From contig QHME01000023.1 of NCBI GenBank assembly GCA_003258735.1, positions 1-25,417 of the forward strand: a stretch of 25,417 nucleotides of DNA, written 5' to 3'. Source of the DNA: Candidatus Melainabacteria bacterium (GTDB lineage Bacteria > Cyanobacteriota > Vampirovibrionia > Gastranaerophilales > Gastranaerophilaceae). Of this stretch, positions 22,288-25,417 are shown piece after piece (position 1 is the stretch's first letter; every line of letters begins with the position of its first letter). The position numbers and the translations under genes are program-made. The notes beneath the pieces were generated by a model. It made no database searches and was not told where the DNA came from. It saw only the letters and a program-made list of their open reading frames with translations.

Positions 22288-22896
22288 TTATAATTCGTTA
22301 ATTTTTTTTGCCATTTCTTTCATTGTTGTAAATCCATGATTTTTGGGAGTATCAAAATCAAGAGTTACTGTTTTGGGTTGTTGAGGGGCTTTGTTTGCCC
22401 TTGGCTCAACTGTTTTTGATGCACGCCTGTCCATTCCTCTTCTGATATGTGCTGTTTGGGTGTTTATCGGTTCAAGATGAACAGGTTGTTTGTGGGTTCT
22501 TTGTTGAGGTTGTTGTGGTTGACGGTTTTCTGCAATGTGGGAAGTTATGTCAACCACCTGTTCTGGCATGTAAGCAGATTCTTCTTTGTCAACAAGTTCA
22601 ATATTTCTGAATCTTTCCAAATCTTCAATTCGTTGCGGTTTAGAATTGCCGTCAAGCTTTGAGATAAGAGTTGTTCTATCAACATCTGATGCGATTAGGA
22701 ATTTTTCATTTCCTGCTCTTACCACATGTAGAGTTTTTCTTGGGCTAAGGCTCATAGAATCTTCAACACTCAAAAATTTTGTGTTATCTCCTCTCATAGA
22801 ACCGTCGGTAAATTTTTTGTACACAAAAACAGCAAAGCAAATCAAGCCTATCATTGCCATTGTGTATACTGTGAAATGTATTATATATCCACCCAT
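22288..22896 (-). CDS. fliO: Flagellar biosynthesis protein FliO
   Basis: 202 residues. FliO assists FliP complex assembly. One membrane helix (about 8-27), then the conserved FliO region (about 42-80) with VEDSMSLSPRKTLHVVRAGN and FLIASD. The rest (about 105-200) is a Gln/Pro/Arg-rich, probably disordered tail with a final amphipathic stretch. A GGGGAG site is rather far (12 bases) from ATG. Position between the SPOA protein and fliP is classical for fliO. Confidence 0.88.
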   Translation of the reverse strand: MGGYIIHFTVYTMAMIGLICFAVFVYKKFTDGSMRGDNTKFLSVEDSMSLSPRKTLHVVRAGNEKFLIASDVDRTTLISKLDGNSKPQRIEDLERFRNIELVDKEESAYMPEQVVDITSHIAENRQPQQPQQRTHKQPVHLEPINTQTAHIRRGMDRRASKTVEPRANKAPQQPKTVTLDFDTPKNHGFTTMKEMAKKINEL

Positions 22897-22933
22897 AAGT
22901 CTGTTTTATCTCCCCTTATTTAATTGATATTAA

Positions 22934-24142
22934 TTAAATATTTTCATCTTCAAGTTCAAAATCGCTGTAGTCAAACTCGTCTTCACCTTCACCTTCTTCA
23001 GGATTTTCGGAATTTTCTTCTTCACCTTCAGGTGTTTCGTAGTTTTCTTCAGGATTTTCTTCGTAGTTTTCTTCTTCCTCCGGAAATTCTTCGTTTTCAG
23101 TTGGGACTGAAGATTGGTTTGAAGTGCCATTAGCAATTACGTTGTTTATTTTGACACCGTATCTGTCATTTACGATTACTAAAGAACCGCTTGCAATCGG
23201 TTTTCCTTCTACTTTTAGGGTGACATTGTTGTCATATAGTGAAGTCAAATCAACCACAAGTCCATTTTCAATATCTTTTAATTCGCCAAGGGTGATTTTT
23301 ACCTTGTCAAATTCGGCACTCATTTCTACTTCAATACTGTCCCATATATTTTTCTGAGTATCGCTCATTTCGCTGTCTCCTTCGTTATTGTCTTCCGACT
23401 CTAACAAATCCATATTCGGATTTATTTTTACCGGAATATCTTCACCGCTTACTGTTAGAGTAAGGTTATTGATGCTGCTGTTTTCAAAAACTACAACATC
23501 GTCATTTTCTAAATTTTTAATATCAAATAGTGAAAACTTTGTTTTTCCGACTTTTACTTTTACAAAAGTTTCTGAAGTTGGAAAATCGCTTTCGGAGAAC
23601 GGACTTCCGTTTGGAGTGATTTCTTCCGGAGCAAGCAACGCAAACGGTAGTGTAATGATAACCTTACCTGTTTTTTTGTTGTATTCCTCTGTTTCTTTGA
23701 TAATAAAAGTCAGATGGATAACATCAAAGTTTGTACGTTTAAGCTGTCCTGTTGGTGGTTCTTGCAGTAAAGTTTTCAAGTGTTCAAACATATAGTCGTT
23801 GAACGAAGTAATTACTTTTGCCTCCAGTTCAGAAATTTTGTTGATGTTGAATTTACTTTTTGATTCGCCAAGGGTTTTGTTTAGGATTATTGAGATAGCT
23901 TTGTCTGTTAGACGGAAGAACATGTCATATTCTTCATCTATTTTGATTTTAGTAACAAAACAAGATTCATTATCAATCAAGCAATTAATATTTTTGCTGA
24001 TTCCAATGAGTTCCATTCTGAAATTTGGGTTGAAAAATTCATCACAAGATTGTTGAACAAGTTGAGGAAAAGTGCTTTGAAACCAGTCGTATTCAGCATA
24101 CAACTTGTTTGTAGATATTGAATTTTGCAATTTATCTTCCAT
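22934..24142 (-). CDS. Tandem-SPOA flagellar switch protein (FliM/FliN/FliY-like)
   Basis: 402 residues. An N-terminal domain of about 180 residues (with NINKISELEAKVITSFNDY, like the CheC/FliM middle domain) is followed by two SPOA (FliN-C) domains: about 192-262 (TFVKVKVGKTKFSL) and about 268-338 (DSIEVEMSAEFDKVKITLGE, LVIVNDRYGVKINNV). A very acidic, repetitive Glu/Asn/Pro tail ends the protein (350-402). SPOA proteins form the C-ring that sets rotation and feeds substrates to the export gate. Two SPOA domains in one chain recall SctQ/HrcQ of injectisomes more than FliN. ATG at 24142 has AAGGGA eight bases upstream; ATG at 24184 lies almost on the predicted transcription start. First gene of fliOPQR operon. 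Confidence 0.88.
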   Translation of the reverse strand: MEDKLQNSISTNKLYAEYDWFQSTFPQLVQQSCDEFFNPNFRMELIGISKNINCLIDNESCFVTKIKIDEEYDMFFRLTDKAISIILNKTLGESKSKFNINKISELEAKVITSFNDYMFEHLKTLLQEPPTGQLKRTNFDVIHLTFIIKETEEYNKKTGKVIITLPFALLAPEEITPNGSPFSESDFPTSETFVKVKVGKTKFSLFDIKNLENDDVVVFENSSINNLTLTVSGEDIPVKINPNMDLLESEDNNEGDSEMSDTQKNIWDSIEVEMSAEFDKVKITLGELKDIENGLVVDLTSLYDNNVTLKVEGKPIASGSLVIVNDRYGVKINNVIANGTSNQSSVPTENEEFPEEEENYEENPEENYETPEGEEENSENPEEGEGEDEFDYSDFELEDENI

Positions 24143-24193
24143 AACAACTATCCCTTGATTTATCCCTGAGGTATTTTTCCCCATACCTACAAT

Positions 24194-24199
24194 ATTATA
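24194..24199 (-). promoter_or_regulatory. -10 element of the flagellar operon
   Basis: Consensus TATAAT on the minus strand, about 50 bases before the preferred start of the SPOA gene. A possible -35 (TTGATG, 24220-24215) is only 15 bases away, so the -35 is uncertain. No sigma-28-like motif is seen here, fitting early flagellar gene control. Confidence 0.45.
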
Positions 24200-24444
24200 T
24201 ATTGGGGATTATTACATCAATCTTTTAATGGATATTTTTCAAAAGTCATGTAGTTATGACAAGGTTTTTATAAAAATCAATGGATTGAAATAATGTTGAT
24301 TTCTATCCAAACTATATCCCTGAATTTATTTCAGTTTATGTAGGGTGGGTATACTTCATATCTCCAACCTCGAAATCAAAAATTTCGGTCTGCCCCACCA
24401 GTGGCGGACATTAATTGATAGTCTATAGGTCGTCTTGCTGTTTT
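24200..24444. other. Intergenic region with nested hairpin
   Basis: Apart from the flagellar promoter, it holds nested inverted arms: GGTGGG (24344-24349) with CCCACC (24394-24399), enclosing CGAAAT (24371-24376) with ATTTCG (24382-24387). This lies just after the TPR gene (minus strand) and may be a decayed dispersed repeat or termination structure. No gene or tRNA seen. Confidence 0.4.
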
Positions 24445-25005
24445 TTACGAAATTTTATTCACCAATGTCTGAATATAATCTTTAACTGCAGGGGTAATCA
24501 TTAAATTAGGTTCTGACATTGCAAATTCGTCCAAAACGATAATCGCTTTTTTGATATCTCCGGTTTGTTCATACAGCAATCCAAGCATAACCTTGTCTAG
24601 CGGAGATGTTTTAGTTTTGTAGATTTGCAGTTGGTTAGAAATTTGTCCTAGCTTTTTGTAGCAATCTACAAGGTTTTTGTAATATTCAAAGTTTAAATTA
24701 TATTGAGTTAATGCATTTTGAAAACAATCTAGTGCTAAGTCAGGATAGCCAATAGTCATATAGACTTTACCCAAATTGTTGAAGTAAACAGATGTGGCTT
24801 GAGTTTTAGGGTTTAAACTTATTGCAATTTTGAATTCCTGAATTGCAGCATAATAACATTTTTCTTCTGTGTAAATTACTCCCAAATTATTGTGTTCGTA
24901 TGCATTTTTAACAGGGTCAATTACATAAGTTGCAGAAGTTCTGCCTGCACAGAATGCAGGTAGTCCAAACAAAAAAATATAAATTAATACCAAAAACTTT
25001 TTCAT
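24445..25005 (-). CDS. Secreted TPR-repeat protein
   Basis: 186 residues. A signal peptide (1-19, MKKFLVLIYIFLFGLPAFC, then AG) leads to TPR repeats: HNNLGVIYTEEKCYYAAIQEFKIA (about 38-62, read in parts), YFNNLGKVYMTIGYPDLALDC, a third degenerate unit, and LGLLYEQTGDIKKAIIVLDE near the end. The Cys near the end of the leader (FCAG) could also mark a lipoprotein, though the lipobox would be atypical. Likely a periplasmic or membrane-bound protein-interaction scaffold; partner unknown. It follows the hydrolase gene by 38 bases, probably the same operon. Confidence 0.85.
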   Translation of the reverse strand: MKKFLVLIYIFLFGLPAFCAGRTSATYVIDPVKNAYEHNNLGVIYTEEKCYYAAIQEFKIAISLNPKTQATSVYFNNLGKVYMTIGYPDLALDCFQNALTQYNLNFEYYKNLVDCYKKLGQISNQLQIYKTKTSPLDKVMLGLLYEQTGDIKKAIIVLDEFAMSEPNLMITPAVKDYIQTLVNKIS

Positions 25006-25043
25006 ATTTACCTGTTTAATTATTATTTTGAAAAACTCAAATC

Positions 25044-25417
25044 TTATAGAAGATTGATTTCCATTCCTTCATAAGACATATAAACGTTGCTGTTATTTGA
25101 TGTATAATATTCTTCAATTCTACCTAAGCGCGCATCATCATAAGATGGGTCGTAATGATAAAATACAAGAGCTTTTGCTTTTGCTTGTTTCATAACTTCT
25201 ACCGCCATATCATAAGTTGAGTGCCCATAGCCTTGTTTGGGGGAATGTGGGTTGAGGTAGTCTTCTGTCGTATATTGAGCATCATGGATTAGCAAGTCGC
25301 AACCTTGTGCAAATGCTGCAAATTTCTTGTCACCACCAAAATAGCATTCTTTATCTGTTGCATAAACCAAAGATTTACCTTTATAAGAAATTTTATAAAC
25401 CATAACTCCATCTTGTG
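25044..25417 (-). CDS. Metallo-beta-lactamase-fold hydrolase, N-terminus outside window
   Basis: Only the C-terminal part is present (about 124 residues); the frame stays open to the right edge upstream of the internal Met at 25403. Features of the MBL fold: VYATDKE (aspartate of the metal site), LLIHDAQYTTEDY with a metal-bridging Asp, GYGHSTYDMAVEVMKQAKAK and the late histidine in LVFYHYDPSYDD. This C-terminal pattern is common in cytosolic MBL hydrolases near signalling or phosphodiester functions. The N-terminal HxHxDH motif is not visible, so activity cannot be judged. Confidence 0.88.
   Translation of the reverse strand, partial: QDGVMVYKISYKGKSLVYATDKECYFGGDKKFAAFAQGCDLLIHDAQYTTEDYLNPHSPKQGYGHSTYDMAVEVMKQAKAKALVFYHYDPSYDDARLGRIEEYYTSNNSNVYMSYEGMEINLL

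Noticed and set aside
22934..23110. Tandem short repeats considered as a CRISPR or minisatellite
   Set aside because: They are Glu-rich codon repeats of the acidic tail of the SPOA protein, with no regular repeat-spacer structure.
24341..24412. Nested stem region considered as a tRNA or riboswitch
   Set aside because: Arm lengths and conserved positions do not fit a cloverleaf, and no downstream plus-strand gene exists to be controlled.

Overview
The window is AT-rich and gene-dense. It looks like chromosome from a flagellated, gut-type non-photosynthetic relative of cyanobacteria (Gastranaerophilales / 'Melainabacteria'-like). I infer this from three things seen together: two pseudopilin-like proteins with the core GFTLAEVLITLGIIGVVAA; a VKOR-thioredoxin fusion of the cyanobacterial kind; and a flagellar export operon beside proteins beginning MGLAASQARLLTITARK, a family I associate with these genomes. 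The assignment is from recognition, not from a search.

Layout. Bases 1-641 (-) hold the N-terminal part of a ROK sugar kinase. A repeat-rich gap follows (642-1364). A 590-aa putative flagellar-exported protein (1365-3137, +) lies behind a sigma-28-like promoter. A small secreted protein (-), ffh (+), the yggS-sepF pair (-) and a DUF2023-like gene (-) come next. After a second repeat-rich gap, rplI leads a run with a core-MetE-like methionine synthase, a CooC-like ATPase and folD (7474-10676, +). A 109-aa protein (10687-11016, -) appears to be a miniature relative of the 590-aa protein.

A pseudopilin gene (-) and a divergent 91-aa XRE regulator (+) share an intergenic region with two copies of a CCCATATATGGG palindrome. 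After a third repeat-rich gap come mutL (-), a divergent orphan DNA methyltransferase (+), an L-asparaginase II gene (-) preceded by an overlapping MshEN-like coiled-coil protein (-), and a VKOR-DsbA fusion followed by queH (+). A second XRE/pseudopilin pair (19221-20296) repeats the architecture of the first with a different operator sequence. The last block (-) is a flagellar operon, a tandem-SPOA FliM/FliN-like protein followed by fliO, fliP, fliQ and fliR, then a secreted TPR protein and the C-terminal part of a metallo-beta-lactamase-fold hydrolase at the right edge.

How the parts fit. Two secretion or envelope themes recur: flagellar type III export (fliNOPQR plus the putative substrates) and type IV pilus/pseudopilin-like proteins under dedicated repressors. 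The VKOR-DsbA fusion could oxidise the cysteines of the pseudopilins and the small secreted protein. The rplI run links a corrinoid-protein-dependent methionine synthase candidate to folate one-carbon metabolism. The most novel-looking item is the twin XRE/pseudopilin switch. In both copies one operator sits on the pilin -35 and another about 40 bp away just downstream of the predicted start site, and both pilins carry a second, degenerate prepilin motif in their leader.
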